NCBI GenBank assembly: GCA_007119395.1
Contig: SKPS01000286.1
Coordinates: 1-6,927 of the forward strand
Direction: 5' to 3'
Source of the DNA: Lentimicrobiaceae bacterium
Lineage (GTDB): Bacteria; Bacteroidota; Bacteroidia; Bacteroidales; SKPS01
Length of the DNA: 6,927 nt
Every line of letters starts with the position of its first letter. The stretch's first letter is position 1. The position numbers and the translations under genes are program-made. Shown here piece after piece: positions 1-6,139 of the stretch. The notes under the pieces were generated by a model. That model saw nothing but the letters and a program-made list of their open reading frames with translations. It was not told the DNA's origin and did no database searches.

Positions 1-37
1 TTGCGGTCGGATATCCACTTTCAAAACACAAAGAGGC

Positions 38-646
38 ATGGCAACACGACCCTTGTTAATGGCAACGATGAACCGACACAAGCTGGAGGAGGTGAGGAAT
101 ATATTGGACAACTCAGGATTAATGTCACATTTTACATTAATGGATATGCACGATGTGGGCTTTACGGGAGACATCCCTGAGGTGGAGATGACCCTTGAGG
201 GCAATGCACGTGCCAAGTCGATGGTTGGTTACAACCTGAGTGGTTTCGACTGTTTTGCAGACGACACGGGTTTAGAGGTTTTATCGCTTGGAGGGGCACC
301 GGGGGTGCATTCTGCCCGCTATGCCGGTGAGGATGCCGATGCCGGGAAAAATATCGATCGTTTGCTCAGTGAGCTGAAAGGTTTCACCAACAGAAAGGCC
401 CGTTTTCGCACAGTGATCAGCCTGCTCTTTGAAGGGGATGAATTCACCTTTGAAGGGGTTGTGGAAGGTGAAATTCTCACTGAGAGGCGAGGGGTTAAAG
501 GGTTTGGGTACGATCCCGTTTTTCGCCCGAATGGGTACAGTGTTTCGTTTGGCATTATGGACGCTGCGGAGAAAAACCGCATCAGCCACAGGTATCAGGC
601 CATACGCAAGATGGCCACATTCCTCAAACAACAAATCAACAAATAG
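38..646 (+). CDS. rdgB: Non-canonical purine NTP pyrophosphatase (RdgB/HAM1 family)
   Basis: The 202-residue product matches the Ham1/RdgB family, which hydrolyses dITP, ITP and XTP to the monophosphate and pyrophosphate in the cytoplasm and so keeps deaminated purines out of DNA and RNA. Visible family motifs: the N-terminal nucleotide-binding stretch ATMNRHKLEEV (residues 9-19), the acidic ADDTGLEV (74-81), GAPGVHSARYAG (86-97), GFGYDPVF (155-162) and EKNRISHR (178-185). Length is normal for the family (E. coli about 197). After SHR the usual Gly is Tyr186, a small deviation. The frame stays open to the left edge, but the ATG at 38 places LLMATMNRHK exactly where family members begin, and an AAGAGG lies just upstream. 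It converges on ddl with only 15 bp between the stop codons, and no stem-loop terminator is visible there. Family assignment is secure. Confidence 0.95.
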   Translation: MATRPLLMATMNRHKLEEVRNILDNSGLMSHFTLMDMHDVGFTGDIPEVEMTLEGNARAKSMVGYNLSGFDCFADDTGLEVLSLGGAPGVHSARYAGEDADAGKNIDRLLSELKGFTNRKARFRTVISLLFEGDEFTFEGVVEGEILTERRGVKGFGYDPVFRPNGYSVSFGIMDAAEKNRISHRYQAIRKMATFLKQQINK

Positions 647-661
647 CCGTCTGCCCGATTA

Positions 662-1645
662 CTATAGCACCTCTTCGATGATCGCGGTGATAAAATCGCC
701 CATCGACATGCCATGATGTTGAAGCATCTGTGGCACAATGCTCTCTTTTGACATTCCGGGCACTGTATTCACCTCAAGGAAGTAGAGCCCTTTGGGGTTT
801 ATGATATAGTCGAACCGCACAAAACCCTTGCATTCGAGCAATTTAAACAAATAGACCGAAACCCTTTTGATCTCGTTTTCTGTTTCAATATCAATACGTG
901 CTGGTGTGATCTCATCCGATTTTCCCAGGTATTTTGCTGCATAGTCGAAGTATTCTGTTTTAGGAACAATTTCAGTCAATGGCAGCACCACAACCTCCCC
1001 TTTACTCAGGAACACACCACAAGTGACTTCAAGGCCATCAATAAAGGCTTCGGCCAGCACCGTGTCGTCTTGCTCGAAAGCGAGATCCAACGCGGGCTGT
1101 AGTTCATTTGCCGATTTCACTTTTGAGATTCCCAGGCTGCTTCCACCCTGATTGGGCTTTACAAAGCACGGCAACCCGGTTACTGAAAGGATATCATCCT
1201 GATGAATCTGCGATCCTTTTCTGATGACAACCAGATCAGTGAGGTTTACCGACTGCGTGGCGGCAACAAACCGGTTACAGAAATATTTGTTGAAGGTGAG
1301 TGCCGAAGTGAGTCTGCCACATGAGGTGACCGGAATCTCCAAGAGATCAAAATAGCCCTGAAGCATTCCATCTTCACCGGGCGTACCGTGGATCATATTG
1401 AACACCACATCAAACATAATCTTCTCATCCTCCAGAAACAAGGAGAAACGACCCTTGTCAACAGACATCTTAACCCCATCAACCACACAACACCACTCAT
1501 CCCCTTTCATCAACACCAAAAAGGGGTTGAAAAGGGATCTGTTGATATGGTTCATAATATTCTCTGCACTGCGCAAAGAGACTTCATACTCCGTTGAGTT
1601 ACCTCCGGCAACTACTGCTACGTTGATCCTTTTTTTACAGGTCAT
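662..1645 (-). CDS. ddl: D-alanine--D-alanine ligase
   Basis: ATP-grasp enzyme of 327 residues that joins two D-alanines for the peptidoglycan precursor, in the cytoplasm. The N-terminal domain starts VAVVAGGNSTEYEVSLRSAENI (about 9-30), with the conserved Glu before VSL. HGTPGEDGMLQG (86-97) and TSALTFNKYFC (113-123) follow. The ATP-grasp glycine loop is FVKPNQGGSSLGISK (161-175), then EAFIDGLEVTCGVF (199-212). The metal and substrate end is VRFDY (276-280) plus FLEVNTVPGMSKESIVP (289-305). No key residue appears missing. An in-frame TAA at 1664-1666 (minus strand) lies seven codons upstream, so the ATG at 1645 is the only good start. It lies 21 bp behind the MmcQ/YjbR gene on the same strand, so they are probably co-transcribed. 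In many Bacteroidota ddl sits near rluD and PASTA-protein genes; that context is absent here. Confidence 0.95.
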   Translation of the reverse strand: MTCKKRINVAVVAGGNSTEYEVSLRSAENIMNHINRSLFNPFLVLMKGDEWCCVVDGVKMSVDKGRFSLFLEDEKIMFDVVFNMIHGTPGEDGMLQGYFDLLEIPVTSCGRLTSALTFNKYFCNRFVAATQSVNLTDLVVIRKGSQIHQDDILSVTGLPCFVKPNQGGSSLGISKVKSANELQPALDLAFEQDDTVLAEAFIDGLEVTCGVFLSKGEVVVLPLTEIVPKTEYFDYAAKYLGKSDEITPARIDIETENEIKRVSVYLFKLLECKGFVRFDYIINPKGLYFLEVNTVPGMSKESIVPQMLQHHGMSMGDFITAIIEEVL

Positions 1646-1666
1646 ACTGTATGGCTGTTTATGTTA

Positions 1667-2035
1667 TTATGGTATAGATTGCTGAAGGTTGCTTAATTCC
1701 TCTCTCTGCTTTTTGGTTAGGGATTGCACCACAAGATGATATGAATGATCTACCCACCCTTTGATCAGATCAGGAGATGCGTCTTGAAACAGGAATACGG
1801 TATTCCAGTGTTTTTTGTTCATGTGAAAACCCGGTTTCACGGCGTGGTAGTGCTCTCTGAGTGTTGCTGCCATTTCGGGGTCACATTTCAGGTTCACCCT
1901 ATCGGGAGTGTCGAGCGGCAGTATTGCAAAGATTTTCTTCATCACCCGTATTGTGAGGGTTACCTCATCAAATGGGAGGTCCTCTGTGGCACCATGTTTA
2001 CTGAGGCAATAGGATCGCAGTTGTTCTATGTCCAT
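1667..2035 (-). CDS. MmcQ/YjbR family DNA-binding-like protein
   Basis: The 122-residue protein matches the MmcQ/YjbR (DUF419) family, small proteins with a CyaY-like fold often annotated as DNA-binding but without a settled biochemical role. Supporting motifs: PFDE (21-24), KIFAILPLD (34-42), VNLKCDPEMAATLRE (47-61), the central VKPGFHMNKKHWNTV (66-80), LIKGWVDHSYHLVV (90-103) and the C-terminal SLTKKQREEL (105-114). Length is typical. A TAG codon directly abuts the ATG upstream in frame, which fixes the start. It is the first gene of the leftward unit and is followed 21 bp later by ddl. A candidate -7 element for this unit lies at 2064-2071. Family membership is well supported; any functional tie to cell-wall synthesis is only positional. 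Confidence 0.9.
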   Translation of the reverse strand: MDIEQLRSYCLSKHGATEDLPFDEVTLTIRVMKKIFAILPLDTPDRVNLKCDPEMAATLREHYHAVKPGFHMNKKHWNTVFLFQDASPDLIKGWVDHSYHLVVQSLTKKQREELSNLQQSIP

Positions 2036-2063
2036 CTATGATTGGGTTAACAGGTTGCGCAGG

Positions 2064-2071
2064 CAAAGATA
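2064..2071 (-). promoter_or_regulatory. Candidate Bacteroidota -7 element for the mmcQ-ddl unit
   Basis: On the minus strand this reads TATCTTTG followed by CC, matching the Bacteroidota sigma-factor -7 consensus TAnnTTTG. It lies about 29 bp upstream of the MmcQ/YjbR start, giving a short leader. No clear TTTG -33 box is present at the usual 19-23 bp spacing; that zone is occupied by an inverted repeat (2087-2103). Identification rests on the motif and position alone. Confidence 0.5.
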
Positions 2072-2086
2072 CACAAAAGTGCAGAG

Positions 2087-2103
2087 GATAAACCGGCTTT
2101 ATC
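2087..2103. promoter_or_regulatory. Inverted repeat, possible operator in the divergent region
   Basis: GATAAA, a CCGGC centre, then TTTATC: a 6-bp perfect dyad over 17 bp. It sits where the -33 region of the leftward promoter should be, so a dimeric regulator could bind there. No regulator family is recognisable from the site, and a chance dyad in AT-rich intergenic DNA is possible. Confidence 0.25.
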
Positions 2104-2190
2104 AATGTTCGGGGTTTACCTCACCTGTCTTATCTGCCTGTTTTTCTGAGTGTTAAAAACTCTCAAATGGTTCACTGGGGATTGCAGTGG

Positions 2191-2220
2191 TTGCACCGGA
2201 AAGATTTTGGTTTATCTTTG
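2191..2220 (+). promoter_or_regulatory. Candidate Bacteroidota promoter for the carboxyltransferase-biotin carrier operon
   Basis: A -33-like TTG (2191-2193), a 19-bp spacer and TATCTTTG (2213-2220) match the Bacteroidota TTTG/TAnnTTTG promoter. The predicted transcription start is about 2225-2228, giving a 5' leader of about 75 nt before the ATG at 2300. The -7 match is exact, while the -33 box lacks its first T. Confidence 0.6.
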
Positions 2221-2224
2221 CAGG

Positions 2225-2249
2225 CGGGAAAGAAGTGTTTTCTTTCCCG
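2225..2249 (+). promoter_or_regulatory. 5'-terminal stem-loop of the carboxyltransferase mRNA leader
   Basis: CGGGAAAGAA (2225-2234) pairs perfectly with TTCTTTCCCG (2240-2249) around a 5-nt GTGTT loop. The stem begins at the predicted transcription start, so the mRNA would carry a 10-bp hairpin at or very near its 5' end. Such hairpins are known to protect mRNAs from RppH/RNase E-type decay in other bacteria (ompA is the classic case). No U-tract follows, so it is not an intrinsic terminator. The pairing is visible; the stabilising role is inference. Confidence 0.5.
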
Positions 2250-2299
2250 GGGATTGATTTTGAAACCAATTAACTGATTGATAACTAAACTGATGTATC

Positions 2300-3847
2300 A
2301 TGTCGTTAAAAACCAAGACCAGTGATCTGAAGAAGCGAATGATGGATGCGGTGCAAGGAGGGGGGTCTCAGGCCATTCAGAAGCAGAAGGCCGGAGGTAA
2401 GCTGACTGCCCGCGAGCGCATTCTTTCGTTACTGGATAAGGAGTCATTTCATGAGTACGATTTATTTGTAGAGCATGCCGGTAAGGACTTTGATATGGAC
2501 AAGAAGTATTTACCCGGTGATGGTGTTGTTACCGGTACGGGGACGATTCAGGGGCATCCTGTCTGTATTTATGCTCAGGATTTCACTGTAGCGGGAGGAT
2601 CACTTGGGTACATGCATGCCAAGAAGATTGCCAAGATCATGGACCATGCCATGAAGTTGAAGGTGCCTATCATTGGCATCAACGACTCAGGTGGTGCGAG
2701 GATTCAGGAGGGCGTGAACTCATTGGCGGGTTACGGTGAGATCTTCTACCGTAACACACAGGCCTCGGGGTATATACCTCAGATATCTGTGATTTTGGGC
2801 CCATGTGCCGGTGGAGCGGTTTATTCACCTGCGCTGACAGACTTTGTATTTGTGGTAGATAAGATTTCGAAGATGTTTATCACAGGTCCGGAGGTGATCA
2901 AAACTGTTATCGGTGAAGAGATCTCTATGGAGGATCTGGGAGGTGCACGAGTACACGCTTCGATTACAGGGAATGCACATTTTTACGCTGAGAGCGAACT
3001 GGAGTGTTTTGAGCAGATCAAAGAGCTGGTGAGCTATATTCCATGGAATAACAGCAAGACGGCCGATCCGTTCCCTCCGAAAAACCCAAAGTCACGCACC
3101 TATAAGATTAACTCGATCTTCCCGACCAATCCGAAGCAGCCTTATGATGTCCGAAATATCATCATGGCAATTTGCGATGACTCTCAGTTTTTTGAAGTGC
3201 AAAAGCTGTGGGCGGCCAATATTGTAACCGGCTTTGCCCGTATGAATGGTCAAACGGTTGGTTTTGTTGCCAATCAACCATTGGTACTTGCCGGTGTATT
3301 GGATGTTGACTCATCCGACAAATCGGCACGCTTTATTCGTTTCTGTGACTCGTTTAATATCCCTTTGATTACCCTGGTAGACCTTCCGGGTTATCTACCG
3401 GGTATCGACCAGGAGCATGCCGGAGTGATCAGGCATGGCGCCAAAGTGCTGTATGCATACAGTGAAGCTACGGTTCCAAAGATTACGGTGATTTTAAGGA
3501 AGGCTTATGGTGGTGGTTACATTGCCATGTGTTCCAATCACCTGCGTGCTGACTTCGTGTTTGCATGGCCAACAGCTGAAATCGCTGTCATGGGACCTGA
3601 AGGTGCAGCCAACATCATTTTCCGAAAAGAGATTATGGGAGCTGAGAACCCGGACGATATGAGGAAGGCGAAAATCAAAGAGTACAAGGAGAAGTTTGCC
3701 AACCCATACGTTGCTGCAGCCTACGGATATGTAGATGCCGTAATTGAGCCCAGCGAAACGCGTAAATTTGTGCTACACGCCATGGATATCTCGAAAGACA
3801 AAGATGTTAAAGGACCAGTGAAGAAGCATGGCATTCCACCATTTTAA
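2300..3847 (+). CDS. Biotin-dependent acyl-CoA carboxyltransferase (propionyl-CoA carboxylase beta / methylmalonyl-CoA decarboxylase alpha type)
   Basis: A full-length 515-residue carboxyltransferase with two crotonase-fold halves. It moves CO2 between carboxybiotin and an acyl-CoA. N-terminal half: GDGVVTGTGTIQG (73-85), QDFTVAGGSLG (93-103), the oxyanion/CoA region SGGARIQEG (130-138), GPCAGGAVYSPALTD (167-181) and MFITGPEVI (192-200). C-terminal half: VDLPGYLPG (360-368), RHGAKVLYAYSEA (378-390), RKAYGGGYIAM (400-410) and AWPTAEIAVMGPEGAANIIF (422-441). An in-frame TGA at 2291-2293 lies just upstream of the ATG, fixing the start; no Shine-Dalgarno is apparent, as is common in Bacteroidota. 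A biotin carrier gene follows 11 bp downstream. The position that in Streptomyces PccB is the propionyl-selecting Asp422 appears to be Ile408 here. Family assignment is secure. PccB-type carboxylase versus MmdA-type decarboxylase cannot be settled because neither a biotin carboxylase nor a membrane beta subunit is in the window. Confidence 0.93.
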   Translation: MSLKTKTSDLKKRMMDAVQGGGSQAIQKQKAGGKLTARERILSLLDKESFHEYDLFVEHAGKDFDMDKKYLPGDGVVTGTGTIQGHPVCIYAQDFTVAGGSLGYMHAKKIAKIMDHAMKLKVPIIGINDSGGARIQEGVNSLAGYGEIFYRNTQASGYIPQISVILGPCAGGAVYSPALTDFVFVVDKISKMFITGPEVIKTVIGEEISMEDLGGARVHASITGNAHFYAESELECFEQIKELVSYIPWNNSKTADPFPPKNPKSRTYKINSIFPTNPKQPYDVRNIIMAICDDSQFFEVQKLWAANIVTGFARMNGQTVGFVANQPLVLAGVLDVDSSDKSARFIRFCDSFNIPLITLVDLPGYLPGIDQEHAGVIRHGAKVLYAYSEATVPKITVILRKAYGGGYIAMCSNHLRADFVFAWPTAEIAVMGPEGAANIIFRKEIMGAENPDDMRKAKIKEYKEKFANPYVAAAYGYVDAVIEPSETRKFVLHAMDISKDKDVKGPVKKHGIPPF

Positions 3848-3858
3848 ACAGTGAACTT

Positions 3859-4218
3859 ATGGATGAATTCAACATTAATCTTTATACCGAGGAGCTCTAT
3901 CCTGTTCCGGAAGATAAGCTGGAAATATTCAGGTTAGGCGACGATGCCTACAGGACCACCCTTTCAGAAAAGCATAAGAACAAGAAGGGCTGGGAGCCTG
4001 TCAATCTTAAACTGATCAAAGCGCAAATACCCGGTATCATGCGCAAAGCGTATGTAAAAGTTGGCGACAAGGTGAACTTGGGCGATAAGCTGGTTGTATT
4101 GGAAGCCATGAAGATGAAGAATGACATACTGGCCACCGATAAGGGGGTGGTGAAGGAGATCTGTTTCAAGACCGGCGAGCGTGTGGCCAAAGGCGAGATA
4201 ATGGTAAGGTTGAAGTAG
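3859..4218 (+). CDS. Biotin/lipoyl-binding carrier protein (BCCP-like subunit)
   Basis: A 119-residue protein with a C-terminal biotinyl domain carrying the canonical EAMKM motif (82-86), so Lys85 should be biotinylated. The preceding IPGIMRKAYVKVGDKVNLGDKLVVLEAM (57-84) and following TDKGVVKEICFKTGERVAKGEIMV (93-116) form the usual two half-motifs of the biotinyl fold. The first 50 or so residues (DEFNINLYTEELYPVPEDKLEIFRL and a Lys-rich stretch, roughly 36-43) are charged and not part of that domain; they probably dock the partner enzyme. The gene begins 11 bp after the carboxyltransferase stop and ends 28 bp before an intrinsic terminator, so the two form one operon. It would be the swinging arm that carries carboxybiotin to or from that enzyme. 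Biotinylation needs BirA elsewhere. It lacks the Pro/Ala-rich linker seen in many decarboxylase gamma subunits. Confidence 0.9.
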   Translation: MDEFNINLYTEELYPVPEDKLEIFRLGDDAYRTTLSEKHKNKKGWEPVNLKLIKAQIPGIMRKAYVKVGDKVNLGDKLVVLEAMKMKNDILATDKGVVKEICFKTGERVAKGEIMVRLK

Positions 4219-4246
4219 ATTTTTACTTGCTGATTTATAGTCTTTT

Positions 4247-4282
4247 AACCGGCAACAACGAAAATTGTTGCCGGTTTTTTTT
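4247..4282 (+). terminator. Strong intrinsic terminator after the biotin carrier gene
   Basis: AACCGGCAACAA (4247-4258) pairs perfectly with TTGTTGCCGGTT (4265-4276) around a CGAAAA loop, and the T-run extends to 4282 (8 T). This 12-bp GC-containing stem followed by U is a textbook Rho-independent terminator. It ends the carboxyltransferase/biotin carrier operon and separates it from comM. The leftward strand also has four A before the stem, so weak bidirectional action is possible. Confidence 0.93.
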
Positions 4283-4291
4283 CCGAAATTG

Positions 4292-4325
4292 GCCTCTGAG
4301 GCAAACATACAGGTAAACCAACCTG
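4292..4325 (+). promoter_or_regulatory. comM leader with two small dyads
   Basis: Two inverted repeats fill the 45-bp gap between the terminator and the comM ATG: GCCTC-T-GAGGC (4292-4302) and CAGGT, 6 nt, ACCTG (4310-4325), the second ending 2 nt before the ATG. No TAnnTTTG promoter element is visible in this gap, so how comM is transcribed is unclear. The dyads could be protein sites or a weak translation-masking hairpin; they could also be chance. Confidence 0.25.
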
Positions 4326-4327
4326 CT

Positions 4328-5866
4328 ATGCTTGTAAAAACATATGGGAGTACGATATTGGGCATTGACGCCATCACGATCACAGTAGAGGTCAACATTG
4401 ACAAGGGTGTAAACTTCATGTTGGTTGGCTTGCCTGACAGTGCGGTGAAGGAGAGTCATCAACGGATTGAGTCGGCATTGAAGTACAACGGTTACAAGCT
4501 TCCGGGCAAGAAGATTGTGATCAACATGGCACCTGCTGATTTGCGCAAAGAGGGATCGGCTTATGATCTACCGATTGCGATGGGTTTGTTGGCGGCATCG
4601 GAGCAGATCAAGAAGGATCATGTGGGTAGCTTTATTGTGATGGGTGAGTTGTCGTTAGACGGCACGTTAAAGCCGATCAAAGGGGCTTTGCCGATTGCGA
4701 TTCAGGCGCGTCGTGAGGGGTTTCGCGGTTTGATTGTGCCGAAGGGGAATGTGATGGAGGCTGCGATCGTCAACGATCTGGAGGTGTATGGCGCGGAGGG
4801 TATCAAGGAGGTGATTTCGGTATTGAATGATGAGTCTACGATCCAGCCGGTGAAGGTAAATACGCGTGAAGCATTTTTCAATGGTATCCGGAACTATGAG
4901 TTTGATTTTTCGGATGTAAAGGGTCAGGAGAACATCAAGCGGGCATTGGAGATTTCGGCTGCCGGGTCGCATAACGTTCTGCTCATTGGTCCGCCGGGTG
5001 CGGGCAAGACGATGTTGGCTCGCCGCTTGCCGTCGATTTTGCCGCCGTTGCATTTGCAGGAGGCGTTGGAGACCACGAAGATCCACTCGGTGGCGGGGAA
5101 GCTACGCAGGCGTGAGGGGTTGATCACCGTCAGACCCTTCCGCTCGCCGCACCACACAATTTCTGATGTAGCGCTCGTCGGGGGAGGGAGCTACCCGCAA
5201 CCGGGTGAGATCTCGCTGGCACACAATGGTGTGCTGTTCCTCGATGAGCTTCCAGAGTTTAAACGCACCGTGCTGGAGGTGATGCGACAGCCAATGGAAG
5301 AGAGACGGGTCACCATCTCAAGGGCGCGGTTTAGTGTTGACTACCCGGCGAGCTTTATGCTGATCGCCTCCATGAATCCCTGTCCATGCGGTTTCTATAA
5401 CCACCCGGAAAAGGAGTGCGTATGTGGCAGCGGAGTAGTGCAGAAGTACCTGAACAAAATCTCCGGTCCGCTGATCGACCGTATCGATATCCATATCGAA
5501 GTAACACCGGTTCCCTATAAAGAGCTGAGCAGCACCCGCGACAGTGAACGGAGCCACCAGGTGCGGGAAAGGGTGATCAATGCCAGAAAAGTGCAGGAGG
5601 CCAGGTTTAGCGAGCAGGAGGGAATCTACTGCAATGCCCACATGAGCAGCAGGGCGCTGCGTCAATTCTGCCAGACCGATGCAGCCGGCTCTGCGATCCT
5701 GAAAAATGCCATGGAAAAACTTGGCCTCTCCGCCAGGGCATACGACCGCATTCTGAAAGTCTCACGCACCATCGCCGACCTTGAAGGAGAACCCAATATC
5801 AAAGCACACCATATGGCCGAAGCGATCCACTTCAGAAGCCTCGACCGCAAGAATTGGGGAGGGTGA
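4328..5866 (+). CDS. comM: YifB/ComM family Mg-chelatase-like AAA+ ATPase
   Basis: A 512-residue protein matching ComM/YifB, a hexameric AAA+ helicase that in naturally transformable species promotes branch migration when incoming DNA integrates; the family is also widespread in species not known to be competent. Order: N-terminal ChlI-like domain (about 1-190; VEVNIDKGVNFMLVGLPDSAVKES at about 21-44), Walker A GPPGAGKT (221-228), sensor-like RPFRSPHHTISD, Walker B VLFLDE (302-307), the Cys cluster NPCPCG (350-355) with CVCG (364-367) typical of this family, and a C-terminal Mg-chelatase domain with ARAYDRILKVSRTIADLEG. I chose the ATG at 4328: it gives MLVKTYGSTILGID, the normal family beginning. 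An upstream TTG at 4265 is in the terminator stem. The stop lies 1 bp before a long minisatellite. Codon choice changes sharply around 5123-5173. No terminator follows. Confidence 0.93.
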   Translation: MLVKTYGSTILGIDAITITVEVNIDKGVNFMLVGLPDSAVKESHQRIESALKYNGYKLPGKKIVINMAPADLRKEGSAYDLPIAMGLLAASEQIKKDHVGSFIVMGELSLDGTLKPIKGALPIAIQARREGFRGLIVPKGNVMEAAIVNDLEVYGAEGIKEVISVLNDESTIQPVKVNTREAFFNGIRNYEFDFSDVKGQENIKRALEISAAGSHNVLLIGPPGAGKTMLARRLPSILPPLHLQEALETTKIHSVAGKLRRREGLITVRPFRSPHHTISDVALVGGGSYPQPGEISLAHNGVLFLDELPEFKRTVLEVMRQPMEERRVTISRARFSVDYPASFMLIASMNPCPCGFYNHPEKECVCGSGVVQKYLNKISGPLIDRIDIHIEVTPVPYKELSSTRDSERSHQVRERVINARKVQEARFSEQEGIYCNAHMSSRALRQFCQTDAAGSAILKNAMEKLGLSARAYDRILKVSRTIADLEGEPNIKAHHMAEAIHFRSLDRKNWGG

Positions 5867-5867
5867 T

Positions 5868-6139
5868 GATGTGGAGATGTGGAGATGTGGAGATGTGGAG
5901 ATGTGGAGATGTGGGGATGTGAGGATGTGGAGATGTGGGGATGTGGGGATGTGGGGATGTGAGGATGTGAGGATGTGGGAATGTGAGGATGTGGGAATGT
6001 GAGGATGTGGGGATGTGAGGATGTGGAGATGTGGGGATGTGAGGATGTGAGGATGTGAGGATGTGAGGATGTGAGGATGTGAGGATGTGGGGATGTGGGG
6101 ATGTGGGGATGTGAGGATGTGAGGATGTGAGGATGTGGG
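5868..6139. repeat. Minisatellite: 34 exact 8-bp units, GATGTGRR type
   Basis: Parsed by hand, 5868-6139 consists of 34 consecutive 8-bp units with no insertion or deletion. Four variants occur: GATGTGGA (7 units: the first five, the 8th, the 20th), GATGTGGG (12), GATGTGAG (13) and AATGTGAG (2, units 15 and 17). The block starts 1 bp after the comM stop codon and ends 43 bp before the four-helix-bundle start. The + strand holds no C from 5849 to 6146. It fills the 316-bp gap between the two genes. Because 8 is not a multiple of 3, every frame reads the same 8-residue peptide cyclically, so open frames across it (His/Pro/Ser/Thr-rich on the minus strand) are not evidence of coding. It has no spacers and is not a CRISPR array. 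Confidence 0.97.

Noticed and set aside
3..59. 3' tail of an upstream gene overlapping rdgB (frame ending TAA at 57-59)
   Set aside because: Only 18 codons, with no recognisable family, overlapping a well-supported gene start.
647..661. Shared bidirectional terminator between rdgB and ddl
   Set aside because: The gap is 15 bp with no inverted repeat there or in the adjoining gene ends that I can see.
4265..4327. N-terminal extension of comM from a TTG at 4265
   Set aside because: It starts inside the right arm of the intrinsic terminator and adds 21 residues that do not look like the family; the ATG at 4328 gives the normal YifB/ComM beginning.
5781..6002. Plus-strand 73-residue frame with repeated Met-Trp-Arg-Cys-Gly-Asp-Val
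   Set aside because: It overlaps the comM 3' end out of frame and continues into the repeat; no family resemblance.
5937..6107. Canonical G-quadruplex in the repeat
   Set aside because: Runs of four G occur at most three in a row with 4-nt loops (around 5937-5956 and again near 6089-6108); the fourth close run is broken by A. Only weaker two-tier forms are possible.
5868..6139. CRISPR array
   Set aside because: Units are 8 bp, contiguous and without spacers, and there are no cas genes.
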